In this document: piece by piece, positions 13,682-26,096 of the stretch
How positions within the stretch are numbered: the stretch's first letter is position 1
How the letters are laid out: every line of letters starts with the position of its first letter
Assembly (NCBI GenBank): GCA_013400975.1
Contig: WBMZ01011913.1
Coordinates: forward strand, 24,383 to 88,382
Length of the DNA: 64,000 nt
From: Atrichornis clamosus
Taxonomy: Eukaryota > Chordata > Aves > Passeriformes > Menuridae
Direction of reading: 5' to 3'
Position numbers and translations under genes: made by a program
Notes under the pieces: model-generated
Databases searched by the model: none
The model's input: only the letters and a program-made list of their open reading frames with translations
What the model was told of the DNA's origin: nothing

Positions 13682-16600
13682 TGCTTCCTATATTTTTTTA
13701 TGTTACACATGAGAATTTTTAATAGGAGGCATGATTCTGAAAGCCATGAAGCATATCAACAATAATTGTTTTAAGAGACACTCTAAGGCTGATAATCCCA
13801 AATTTTACCTGCATGTTTTTTGTTTACTTTATGGGCTTGCAGCTAGTCTAGACCTGCCACTAATGCTGCTAGCTTCAAAGCTGCTTCGGTGCAAGAGGAG
13901 CCTCCCTCTGCCTTTTACCTCCGGCAGTGTGGTTGTTTGAAGCTGTTCTTGTTTTCAGTCTGCACATCATAATGTTAGTCTGCATTTTACACAGGCATTT
14001 GGTTTCTTTCAACTCTGTGTAGTAATAAGATTTATGAGAATGTCATTAAGGTTGTAGTCAAAAGGTTCAATGATAGTATAAAAGCGTGTTGTTACCTAAC
14101 CTTAACTTTCAAATCACCTCACTGGAAGAGAGTGTCCCCAGCAATTCAAAATGACTGAAATACAAGGTTGAAGAGAGTCAAAGCCAGACACAGAATACAT
14201 TTTGAAGACTATAAGTATGCTTTGATAGTGTAGAGCATCCCAGGTGAGGCAGTTGGCAAGCCTGCAGGGGTTGTGTTGCATGAGTATTTAGTATAAACTA
14301 AGAAATTGAACTCTTAGGGTCATGGGCATGCAACACAGAACTTCAGTGCTAAGCACTTAATATATATAGAGAGATTTTCCCTTGACAAAAAGATGAATAT
14401 GTGACATAAAGCAATGATTTCAGTAACAACTGATGATTAGTATATCTAAATTTTAGGTGAGCAGCTTCGTTCTCCAGGAGCACCTGATTGAAAGTTTCTA
14501 AAGCTGAAAAGTTAGGACTCAGAACCTCTTGAAAACAGGGACGATGTCGCAGCTAACCTCAAATTTGCAGTGCTAAGTTCTTAGTATTTGAGAAGTATGA
14601 GCAGTTGGCATTGTGTCGATGCTGATAGGAAGACAGAACTTGCAGACCTCGTTTTTAATACTTGATACCTGAACACAAGTATTTACATGTATTTGGCTAA
14701 GTAAACACTCATTCTTTATAACACAGACTATTTGGTGGAAGATTTGCATGTTGTTTTTCCTTTTATTTGGTTCCAAAGTTTAACATATTCTTAAATGTCT
14801 TTTAGTATCTGACTCAGATGCGCTGTTCTCTCATAGGATGTTGACTTTGTGTCCGAGCGTGATAAGATCATTTGCTCTTAGTAATCAGGTATAGGCTAGA
14901 GAGTATATAGAATGTAAGTTTATATGTATTTACCATATCTTCATTACCCAAACAAAAATGGATAAATAAGGAAGGAACCTGGCAATTTCTACCTGTGAGT
15001 AACATGGCTGGCAGGTTAATTGCAGGCTTAGGCATGAATATGCAAAGGCAGAGATGATTCACAATTGCAGGAATAAAAGGACAATGAATTAAGTCTTTGG
15101 CTAGATGTACAGTTATGCCTGGCACCAGAGAGGATGAATATAACACTTCCTCAATTGGGCAATCATCATGATCAAGAACAAGTTCTTCCATGAGCAGATC
15201 TGCAATGAAACCTGATTTGCTATGGGTCGCAGCATTCACCTCCTCACCTTGTGCTTCACCCCACCATCTGCAGCTGCAGTTTCCATGGTCTTCAGTGCTC
15301 CCTTGCCTCAAAGCAGTCCCCTGTACTCTCTCCCCTGTCATGTTTCCTCCTCCTCTCGTTGGAGGCTCCCTTGACTGCCAGCTATGCCGTTATACATTGC
15401 TCATAAATTTAGCAAATCAGACTCTTAAATCCCTTCTGTGCTACATATTTCATTGGTAAGTCACAAATTTTAACCTTAGTTTTTGAGAATGCAGCTGATA
15501 CAATGTAAGCCTTAAGACACTTGGAGCCTTAAGACACTGTTTTGATGGGAAGGAAAAATTTGAGATGTTCAAAGTCTAAAATTCTATTGGATTGTAGGAT
15601 CTCAGAAGCTTTTAAAAATCTCTAGTCCTTAAGATGCAGAGAAGCCCTTGACCAGCTCCTAGTTAACTCTTACCAACTAAGAAGGAAAGTGAAGAGTTAT
15701 CCTTTGTATCAGTCACATACTTGTTCAAGCTTTTAAGGTTTGCCACTTCTTTGGTAACTTGTTTCTTGTGCTGCGTAATGGATTAGAAGACTTCCTGTAA
15801 TATGGCTGTGTTGGATAATATGAATGGTGCATTCTATGTAGTTTTGTGACCATAAGGATTTGCAAAATTCTCATTTGCAGGGTGGCAGAATACTAAGATG
15901 AATCTGGACAATCTTCCCACACAATGTGCTTTTAGCTGCAGTAAAACTTCACAGTTAATCTATCATGAAAGTTGTGGCACTGGCAATTTTTGTTGTTGTT
16001 TCAGTTCACCACGGTTGCATTTGTCTTTCTCCCTGGTTTTGCTTTATATTCTATGACAGTTGAGTCACTTGGTGAGTGCTGATGAGCTCTGCTTGTATTT
16101 GTGGCTTTTCAAAATGCCTGAGTGATGAAAAGAGCTGGAATGAAACAGGACATTGGCCCTACTTGTACTTCCTTGCTGATTTCCTGCAGATTTTTTTCAG
16201 CATAATTTCAATGTGAAACAGATGATAGTGTGGTGATCCAAATAGTTTTGAAAAGTAATATGACATTTACCAGAAAGTACTTGTGAGGAATAAAGACGGA
16301 ATTGGGTTTGTGGCTGTTTGGGTTGTAGAGGAACAAAGCTTTGATCAATAATCTTGAAATACACAAAATTGCTACTGATATCTTTAGTGGATGTACATAA
16401 TAAGGAGGACAAAGCAGTTGTGCAGAACAGTATGCTTCTCTGAACTAATCCAAAAAAACTCCCTAAAGTAGTTCCGGCTTTAAAGGGTGATCTCTGATTG
16501 ACTGTGTCAGAATGGGGCTACAGCGTCCCAGCAAGCAGCGACTGGTGGTTTTTTGAAGACTGATAGTGAAAATGCAACTCGAGAGAGGCTTTTACAAAAT

Positions 16601-19600
16601 GAGCTCATAAACTTTGAGAACATGTAAGTAGGGCAGTAGCTATCAGGAGTAGCCCGATGACTTCCAGTATGCATGTCACTGGTGCAACTGGTACGAGAGT
16701 CAGTCCTCCTCACCTCCCTCACAAAGGAAGTTGTAAAAGGTAACAGCAAACAAGTGGGACACCAGAGATAGGACCTGAGTAATGAATGAGTCTTACGCAA
16801 TAAATGTAAAATACACATCATGCTCATTTTGTTATAAAGGAGTTTGAGGGAGAGCTAGATTACAGCATACGAATTCCTCCACAGAGGAGATATGGAGTGC
16901 TAAAGGCTTTTTAAATTCAGGGGCAAATGAGTCATAGTCATAAACAGAAACCAGACAAAGTCAAAGTAGAAGTTAGATACTCGATTAAATGTGAGAAATG
17001 ATGAATGAGCGAGGGAGATGGTGCAGTGTCTATCCCTTGAGTTCTTCCAGTCAACCTTCAAAAAGGTGCATTTCCATAAAACATCAGTAAAATTAAGGGG
17101 TGATTATAGGACATTATCAGGCCTGGTGTCCTATGAAACATAATGAAATGACCAGATCACTTGGACTGAAGACAGTAATACAGCGATTAATCCACAAGAA
17201 GCCTATCTGCAATTACAGTTCATGTGCCTGTTCTACACCCCGACCTCTTTCAGTGCTGAAGTAATGCAATGGTTAAGCTCACAGTGAGAATTAGTCACCA
17301 GCTTCTCTCAGTCTAACAATTTATGTTTGTCTTTTAGAGCTCTTATCATTTCACAACACTTTTATTTGTAAAGCAGCATTACTAATTAGTATACACGTGA
17401 TACTGAAATCACTGGTAGGCAAACAGTGCTGAAAAGCCAAGAGAGGAAGAGTAAAATACTGTTTTATTTGCAATTCACAATAATTACTTGCTTTTCTTAA
17501 TTTGAATGAGTGTCAGTGGTCTTGTGCACGCAAAGAGTGTGGTGCCGTTTTTGTAAAAGTTTATGGCTTTAGGATTTTCTCTGAATTGGAGAAAGGAAAG
17601 CAAGAGGGAGATGGGCTTTTCCAAAGCATAGACAAGAATGTTTCAAAAAGTATTTTAGGGTTAGATGGCTACAGAATTAATATTGATTATTGTTAGAGGA
17701 ACTGCAAGAACTTTTTTAAATGTCACTATTTATTTTGAATTAATTTTCTTCTGAAGGAGGGTTTCAGGAAAGATTATAGGACTTTGAGGTGTAAATTTGC
17801 TACATATTTTAAGAATGAGGAAGACTCTTCAGTAGCAGTAGAGCAGCCAGAGTGTTTTTTAAAATATAATTTAATTTTTTTTGTTATTGTTATGAGGGGT
17901 TTTTTTGCTTAGCTGTATGGCCTTTTCATTTCTTTAAAGTAGCTGCAAGAAAAGGACAATTGAGGGAGCACAGCTGATGCCTGCTGGGAGGGGGACATAG
18001 CTTGAAGTACAAAATACCTGGTCATTAGCATCCTCCCCAGAAGGATCTGAGTGCTGTAATTAAAAGCAGTGCTATATTTTGTATTCAGCTTCAGATTTGG
18101 TAAGTGCTAAGTACCCTCAATTTTAACCATACTAAGAACGGAAAATGAGCAGTTGCAGGAGCAATTCATGGTCTTACACGTTCTGTACCTTGTCAGTCTT
18201 TTAATGGCATCTACTCTACGTCTTGACCTCTGCCCCTTGCACACTGATCTCTACAAAAAGGACTAGAAGACTGTTATATTTAATGGAAAGGACATAGCAA
18301 GAAATGCTAGATGGGTCTGGAAGAAGAGAGCTGTCAGTAATACGTGGGATTTAATTCCAGATCAGATACAGTGCTCTATTTTTTTTGTTTTCTGTGTTTC
18401 TTTCTTGCTCCACAAGTTGCGCTGTGTTAAGTGGCAAGTGAAGCAGCTTGTCATTGTTCTTATTTTTGCCATCCTAACCATTTAAAGCTAAGTTTGGGTC
18501 ATGAATTAGAATAATCTTCTGTTTCCTTCCCTATCATTAGTGGGGCTTTGCTGAATGGCTTTTTAGGAGAGTTACGCATTTCCTTTTATTTTCCTCCCTG
18601 GCAGAGTGGAATAAGCTACAGATGTGTGAATTTTGTTTCACTGAACCATTCCTTTTGGAAAATAAAATGAAAACTGTGCCACAAATCCAGCCCCAAGTAT
18701 CCAGTCTGCGGAAGGGCCAACGTTTAACCATGACTTTATGGGTTCCAGTGGGTTGTGTGACAGTTCCAGTTTGCTAGAGCCATCTTGGTGAGGGTTGCCT
18801 GACCTTCTGAAGACCTGGGAATGGAGAGGAGAGCATCTTCAGCAAATGAGAAGCACGTGAGAGGAAAAAGTAAAACTTCATTATCGTCACTGTTCAGTTC
18901 ATTTGAGGAAAAAACATATTCTGTTATCAAACTTGGTGCTCCTAATTGTCATTTACTGTCACCCTTTTCCATTTTCTTTGTTGAAGCATGTGCCCACGAA
19001 AAAATGAGCGCATGTTTCCTAAGGGAACTCCTTAAACTCAGGATTTAGAAACTAAAACAGTGATTTCCTGTCTCTCTGTCAAAAGAAATAATTTTAATTA
19101 TTTACAATTTTGTTCCCATTTCCTACCTTTGTTTTAAATATGATTGAAAGAATTCTTAGGTGAAATAAGTACAGATACAGATAATTTTTAAGCAGAGCTA
19201 CACAACAGCCAGCATCTAATTTATAAAATACATACAGTGGGTCTGATCTGCAGGAAGTACCTGGGGGGTCTTCTTTACATTAAGTATATTCAGTTCCTTT
19301 GGCATGTTTTGTAGAAGTCCTGCTGTTAGTAGGAAGTTTGACTATGTAGCAACAGCAAAATATGTAGCAAAATTTTATATTGTGCATTGGAAATCAATTC
19401 CCCTGGGTGATTTCACATAAATTGAAACTCTTCAGGGGCAAATTTTGCACAACCTTGAAATCAGTTAGAAACTGATCCCATGAGATCTTTTCACTCTCAG
19501 CATTCATTTAATTCACATGGGCAACAGCATTTCAGTTTTAGACAATTGAAAGTAAAACCTTGCTCTGTGCTACGTAGATAAGGTCGTGCATTTGCATATA

Positions 19601-21089
19601 TGTGTTGTGCATCTCCTTTAGGCATGGCCGTGTTCATGATCTTTTCATAACCTTGGATGATAAATTCTTCACTTCCAAGAGTCTGAAAAATTTAGTTAAA
19701 CAACATTTTTATCTAGTATTTATCTTAAATCTTCTCATTCAGCACACAGTCACATAAGCCAATTCTGTGCTGTAGAGGTAGATATTAAAATCCTCTCAAA
19801 ACCTCCCCCATGATGGACCACTTGTCACAGTGTCCTGCAATGGCTTCTTCCCTATGGCAGAAGTGGAAAGGTGTAGCTCCCTTGGTGGGAGAAGGGAGCA
19901 GAAGAGGGGGTTTATTCCATCCATCTGGCACAGGACTCAAACACACCTGGAAGTTTCTTTCTAGACTGGTAGCTAAAGTAGCCTAAATTACTCGCTGAGA
20001 CCTAGATGCACAACTTCTAGATGGCTAAATTGAGACAAACCCCTAGAAATGTTTTGTTGTGCTTGCTCTGTCCAGGTATAGTGTTTGGACAATCTGAGGC
20101 CTGACAGAGGGAGTAAACCAGTTTGTCTCAGCAGCTTACCAGTAACTAGTGGGTTTGTGTCCAGATCTCTCAATGCACAGGTATATCTTAAGTGTGGTAG
20201 AAAGTAAATCAGATTAATCTGTTTTAAATAAGTAAAAATGACATGCCAGTCTGACCCATCATTTCATTGGCAGATTCAGGCAAAAGGTCATGTTGGTTTT
20301 ATCTTCTTTGGAAAGAATATACCAAGCACAGCATCCCTGTTGTTTGTGATTTATTCTTTGTGACTTTTGACAGGATTTCAGCCAATGGTTTATCTCTGCC
20401 AGTGTCACACCATCAGATGCTATATCTAAAGTTTTGGCAGTTCTTACCTCTTTATCCACTATCATGACACCATTTTACTAGCTTTGCACTCTGTATACTT
20501 ACTTGCATTGGATCTTGACTAATCAGCTAACTGGATCATGTTAATCAGCTTTTAAACTGCTTTTATTGGAGACCTTTGGCTGAGATGTTAAGACTGTGTC
20601 AGCAAGGCTGGCATTTCTGCTTGGATGTAGTGTAAATAAATATTAAACTTCAGATCTGAGGAGTTTCACTGTTTGAGAAATGTAGTACATGATAGTGAGC
20701 TGGACCTACCTGTTTGGTTGGAAATCAGGAAAAAAGAGGACAAGACACAAAACTTCTTGCAGCTGTTTGTAGAGCCACTGCTGGGAGGTGTGGAATGCGT
20801 AAAGTTCTTGGTATATAGAGAGCTTTCCTGGCAGAAGCTAAGAAATGTACAGCTACTTACGTAGCAGCTGTTGCCAACTCTGAAATGTTGCAGCTCTTTT
20901 TCCAGCCCATCCTCAATTTCTTATCATGGGTGCAGTGCTGGAAGTAGCTATTTTCTCAGATCTTCCCACAGATATGCTTGTTTAAGATGTTTCCTGACCT
21001 TGTTCCATCCAAAACAGGCTTGGTTAATTTATGCAGCCTGGAAAACATGTTTGTGTTTAACCCTACCTACTGCACTTTTGTGAGCTGAG

Positions 21090-21157
21090 ACATCTCAGGT
21101 TGGACTTGATGATCTTGGAGGTCTTTTCTAACCTTAATGATTCTATGATTTTGTGAT
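21090..21157 (+). mobile_element. CR1 LINE 3' terminus, + orientation
   Basis: The 3' end of a CR1 retrotransposon is visible. It has the characteristic GGTTGGACTTGATGATCTTGG segment, then a TCTTTTCTAACCTTAATG stretch, then the tandem terminal repeats ATTCTATG and ATTTTGTG that end the element at 21157. Like most avian CR1 copies it is severely 5'-truncated. I cannot trace it confidently upstream of about 21085. Confidence 0.88.
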
Positions 21158-21206
21158 CTGGCAGGAGAGCTGTGTGAGCAAGCTGGGCAGCAATCTTTTC
21201 ATTAAA

Positions 21207-22815
21207 TCATAGAAGAGTTGGTTGGAAGGGGTCTTTGGAAGTCCTGAATCAAAACCGTTTCCAACCCTATCTCTGGTCTTTGTCCTGGGCTTTGTCCAAC
21301 TTAGTCTTGAAAACCTCCAAGAATAGATGTTGCACCATCTCACTGGACAGCCTGTTCCACTCTGCCCAGAATTTTGTTAATCACGTTTGTCAAATCTGAA
21401 GCATGCAAGCTGTAGTTTGTGATGTTTCCCACTTGTTGCATTGTCTGCTACTACCAAAGTGAATTTGGGTCTGTCAGCACTCCAGATGCTCTTGAAACCA
21501 TTGTAATCTGCTATTAGATTGCCTCTTGACCTCCCCTTTGCCACACTAACAAAGCCCAGTTCCCTTACCCTCTCATTGTGTGTAGTATGCCTTCTATGTG
21601 GTGTTTGTATTGGTTGTCAAGAAAGAACACTGTTGGTTCCTGTTTACATTGGAGTGCACCCTGACCTCCAGGTCATTTCAGCAAGGCTCCTACAAAAGCA
21701 GTTGATTCCCAGCCTTCAGCGATGTATGGAGTTAGTCAGCTCAGAGACCAAACTTTGCACTTGTAGTTGAACATGGTGAAGTTTCTGTTGTCCCAGTCCT
21801 CAGTTTAAGGAGTATTGGGACTTCATTGGATACTCAGCTGAATCTCCCAGGGAGATATTGAGCTAAAAGTTATTTACTGTTGTCCACAAAGTTGCTGAGG
21901 GATCTGTTTTGTCACTCAAGTAGTTGATGAAGATACTGGACAATGTTGATATTGGGCTGCTATTGCTATTGGGCTGCTTTGCTGATTATCAGCTACAGAG
22001 CACTTGTGAAGTCCGGACAGGACTGTCAGTCCAACCAATCAGTTTTCAACAGATCTAAGAGTCTGTTCTTCAGCTCCCAAATGCGTATGGGAGAGTCACA
22101 GTGTCAGAAACCTTAATAAGTCAAGATATATTGCATCCACCTCTCTCTCCTCATCTGCAGAGCAGGTCATTTCTGTTACAGAAAGCAGTCAGCTCGATGA
22201 AGCGTGGTCTGCCTGTGTTGAGTATTTTTGATTGCCTTCTTGTCCTTCATGTGTCTGGGAGTCCAAGGAATATATTCCCTGCCCTGTACAAGGACTGAGG
22301 TGAGGCTGACCAGCCTGTTGTTCTCTTGGTCCTCCTTCTTGCCTTTCTTAAAATAGGCATATGAGCATTTTTCCAACTGTGGGGACTTACTCAGATCATG
22401 TGCAATTTCTCATACATAATGGCCACACAATCACATAAACCAACTCTTTTGGCACCACTGGATGAATCCCATCCAGTCCCAGGTGTTTGAATAAATACAT
22501 TGAATTTTGCTGATGAGTCCCTAACCACTTACTTCACCCACTGTCAACTGCCCAAACCTTCTGAAACTACAGTGGTCCATACAGGGGTTTGGAAGCAAGT
22601 TTTTCAGTATTGCTTTTCTGCTTCATTCATCTCTGGACCTACATTTTCCCTGAACTTCCTCTTGCTGCTGGTATTGCTGGTGGAAGCCCTTCTAGTTTCC
22701 CTTTGCCTAGCTGGCTAATGCAGCTGTAGCTGCCCTTTGACCTTCCTGGTGTTAACCCCTAGTGACCGAGCAACATGTTTATTTTACTCCTTCTCTGGTG
22801 CCTTTTTAACCAGCA
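21207..22815 (-). mobile_element. Old CR1-type LINE, - orientation, with degenerate reverse transcriptase
   Basis: Reading the minus strand, the 3' end lies at 21207 (ATCATAGAAGAGTTGGTTGG on the + strand) and the element runs about 1.6 kb toward higher coordinates, possibly to about 22930. Order and spacing follow an amniote CR1. The + strand shows CAAAGCCCAGTTCCCTTACC near 21552, CTGAGGTGAGGCTGACC near 22295 and a TTCCCTGAACTTCCTCTTGC stretch near 22650, all standard antisense CR1 landmarks. On the minus strand a block within 22176-22376 reads KKGKKEDQENNRLVSLTSV, the CR1 reverse-transcriptase motif normally written FKKGKKEDPGNYRPVSLTSV. Many stops and small indels show the copy is dead and old. 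Its 3' end faces the 3' end of the + strand CR1 only 49 bp away. Confidence 0.85.
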
Positions 22816-24213
22816 GAACTGCTTCTTGGGGAGGATGTGTGCCTGCAGCTTGGGTGTTCATTAAAACTTCAGGAAGCTGTGAGTGCACAGACGGTGTTCC
22901 CACCGCTTTCCCTCCAGGGCAGAGGAGTGCCTGCTAAAGATACCATCTTGATATTTACATCATTTCAGTCACTTGCTTTTGTACACATGTAGCAGGTCAT
23001 GAGAAACTATAACTTTCCATATCCCTGATGGCTATTTGCAGTATGACTAACTTATCTCAGCAGGCACTCTTATTATAAATATGTATTTTATTGGGATAGT
23101 GCTGTAAATGGCCATGTTGTTCAGACGAATTGCTCTGGTTCAACAAAATACTTTTACAGTTACACTACAGTGTTACCATTTTTGAATTCAGTGCAGTTAA
23201 AGTGTCATAGAATTGAAATATAGGACGTGAACCTGTCTACTGTTTGCATATGTTTTACTTCAGAGACCACATAAAGGTAGCTTGATACCATCAGTATTTT
23301 AAAGTTAAGGAAAGCAATGCATACATAAAACTTTGTCCATGGTTTTCTGTATGGATACTGATGTGTGCCACAGAATTGTTTATGTCCAACGCACTTCAGA
23401 GTGAGTGAGTATGATGTATCTCTTGTGGTGTCATGTGGGAAGGAACCTCCTTCATCTTGGTTGTCCTGCTCTGAAATTCTTTGGAAATGGTGTGTCGGGT
23501 GAGACGGGCAGTTTGTCTTCCTTTAGGATTGCCACTTTTTTGTTCTCATTAGTTTTATATCTTGGTACTTTTAACTTACACATATTTAGTTCAAGCGACT
23601 GTGTTTTCTAGTACATTTTATTAGTAACTACAATTTGTCAATAGGATGGATAAATAAAAAATGTCGTGAAAGCTTTTCAAGCCAAACTTTTGGTGTATGT
23701 GTTTTTTTAGCGCATTAATGGCAGCACAAATATCCACTATTTTACTAATTGCATTTTTTATTCAAGCTTATTATGGCTTATTCCTGGGTTAGTTTCTAGT
23801 ACCAGAGAGTAACAAAAGAGCAGTTGACTTTGACCTTAATTAAGTTTACTCAATCAGACATCAGTGTGCAAGGTCTGCTGCACAATTGTGTTTCAGAATT
23901 ATGTTTCTTTTAAGAAGACATCTCAAAGGTCACAAGAGACATGTCCTGAAAGATTTTCAATAACAGCTTGTTTACAAGATGAAATTCCAAATCAGTACAT
24001 GAATAATGAATAGAGTTGGAATTGGATATATAACAATAATTTTTAGAAGTGGGTAAGGTGGAACATATCCTTGTCCAGTTTGAACAGGAATAAAAAAAAG
24101 TACATGACTTGAAATCAGAATAGACACCAGAGCTGTACAGCTATTGGAGATTTACCTTTTTTTCCTGAATAATTCTGTCTGTCCCTCCAAGCTGGGACTC
24201 AGGCGGATTTGGG

Positions 24214-24218
24214 NNNNN
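24214..24218. other. Assembly gap of five Ns
   Basis: Five unresolved bases sit exactly where ordinary sequence changes into a T/G-only tract. The gap is a marker of assembly difficulty, and its true length may differ. Confidence 0.97.
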
Positions 24219-24378
24219 TTTTGTTTTGTTTTGTTTTTTGTTGGTTTTTTTTTTAAGTTTGATTTGGTTTTGGTTTTGGGTTTCGTTTTGTTTCGGTTTG
24301 GTTTGGATTTTTTTGTTTTGGTTTTTTTTTGGTTTTTGGTTTTCAGTTTTGATTTTGGTTTTTTGGGGTTTTTTGTTT
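24219..24378. repeat. T/G-rich low-complexity tract
   Basis: About 160 bases are composed almost wholly of T runs separated by one to four Gs, in irregular units such as TTTTG, TTTGG and TTTTTTGGGG. There is no fixed period. The + and - translations here give only Phe/Leu/Val-rich or Lys/Gln/Asn-rich strings and are not genes. It directly follows the 5-N gap. Confidence 0.95.
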
Positions 24379-25739
24379 GCTGGTAACTTTTGTCTCAGTA
24401 CTTCAGTTACTTCCTGCACTTACCTGCTTCTTTGTGGAGTTAGGGAGTACTTTGTTATTCATGAGGAACTAAATCAATCATCACTTTCTCATGTCATCTT
24501 GCATTGCATCAGCTTCCTTTTTCAGATGAAATGGATGGGTGTAACTCCTTATGGAGTTTAGCAGTGCTATTTGCTGTCTTGGTTTTGGGTGGTGGTTGCT
24601 CAATATTAGCTTAAGCATTTAAACATTGCAGTTAATTTATGTTTATCTATGCCAATGCAAGGCTTGGAGTTTGAGCACTGTTGAGGTAAATGGGCATTTT
24701 TACTGCAGTAATGCTGTACCATTATCCCTACAGTCCTAATTGTAAAGATTTGCATTTTCAGTGGAAGTGGGTAAGGATTAAGAGCACAAGAAGGAGAGAG
24801 GTGGGTTGTAGAGATATAACTGAGAATGCAATTTGTCCTGCCAGCATCCTATAATTGCTAATGATGCCTTAGAAGAAATAAAAGAACTTGGGATTGTTAT
24901 TTGCAAGATTGCCACTTAGTTTGTTTACTGGGGGTTGGTGGAATATTTTATGGGGTATGAGAGCTGACAGGTAGCAAAAAATACCTTATCATTTCAAGTT
25001 TGCTTTTCAGTCTGGAACTGCATTAAGGTCTGAATAGAATTGAAATTCTGTTGAAACAGAAAAACTGAGATTTTCTTCAGTGCAGTGTACGATCTGCTCC
25101 ACACTGATTTAGTTCCCTGATGGCATGAGTCTGCTACCTAAGTTACTACATTAATATTCATTGGGTAGATCAGTATTGCACTGTTGGAGCCAATAAATTT
25201 TGGTTTAGTTTAAAATCAGAAATGATATTTTATACATTATGTTAGCATACAATTTTTATTAGCATATCAGACTGTGAAAGAGTGATGCATTGCAGTAAAA
25301 AGCCAAGTATTTCAAGTTAATTGCTGTTCTATTAAGTAGAAGTGGTGGTTTCAGCTTAAAAGAGTGTAGAGAAATGTTTGGCTAATGAAAAGAGTGCTCA
25401 GAGTGATAATAATTGTTTGATGTAGTGAAGCTACTGGCTGAAAGTACTCACCTCAGCAGTCAGAACTGAAGGCCATCAGAAGGAGGTGCTGAGCTGAGAC
25501 CAGTCCAGCATGCAGAAACATTTATGGGATGAGCCCAAGCAATGCCCACCAAGTCCCCATTGTGCTACTAAAAACAAATAAAGAAATAAAGAGCAGCCAA
25601 GATAAACATTCAGCAGTGGATTTGTCTGACCTGACCTGCTCTTTTTGTCCAGAAGAAGTAGTGTGGGAGAGCAGGAACCACGTTAAAGCACTTGTTTAGA
25701 GGGTAGCTGGTAGACGCAGGTGTGATCCAGCAGATTCTT

Positions 25740-26096
25740 CTGCACCTTGCAGTGCTGGTGAATTGCCAGCCCACGCAGCCAAGCAGCTTGCACGGCCACA
25801 GTGAGGGCAGGGAATCAAGGCAGGTGGTTTTCTTAACTACTTTCCTTCTCTCCTGCCCATCCTCCTGCTGTGCTTTGGGCAGGTGTGGAGCCATCCCTTC
25901 TCAGAACGTGCCACCAGTCATTGGCAGCTCCTTGCCAGTTTCCCCCAGTTTATATACTGAGCATGATACTCCATGGTATGGAATAGCCCTTTGGCCAGTT
26001 TTGGCCATCAGTGTGTTATCAACATAATTCTCATCCTAAATTCAAAACAGCATTGTATAAGCTACTAAGGAGGAAAACTAGCTCTATCCCAGCTCA
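25740..26096 (-). mobile_element. Truncated ERV-type LTR fragment
   Basis: This is a second, more diverged member of the family of the solo LTR at 56.2 kb. The clearest part, from about 25945, has TTTATATACTGAGCATGA, then CATGGTATGGAATAGCCC, then TTGGCCAGTTTTGGCCATC. After an internal deletion comes GTTATCAACATAATTCTCAT and finally CTCTATCCCAGCTCAA. The terminal ACCAGGACA-type end and the opposite TGTTGTGG end are both missing. Orientation is assigned by comparison with the complete copy. Two overlapping ORFs here of about 94 and 101 codons are shadows of the LTR. Confidence 0.75.

Noticed and set aside
24141..24561. Phe/Leu/Val-rich and Lys/Gln/Asn-rich ORFs across the gap
   Set aside because: They translate the T/G low-complexity tract and include unknown bases from the gap.
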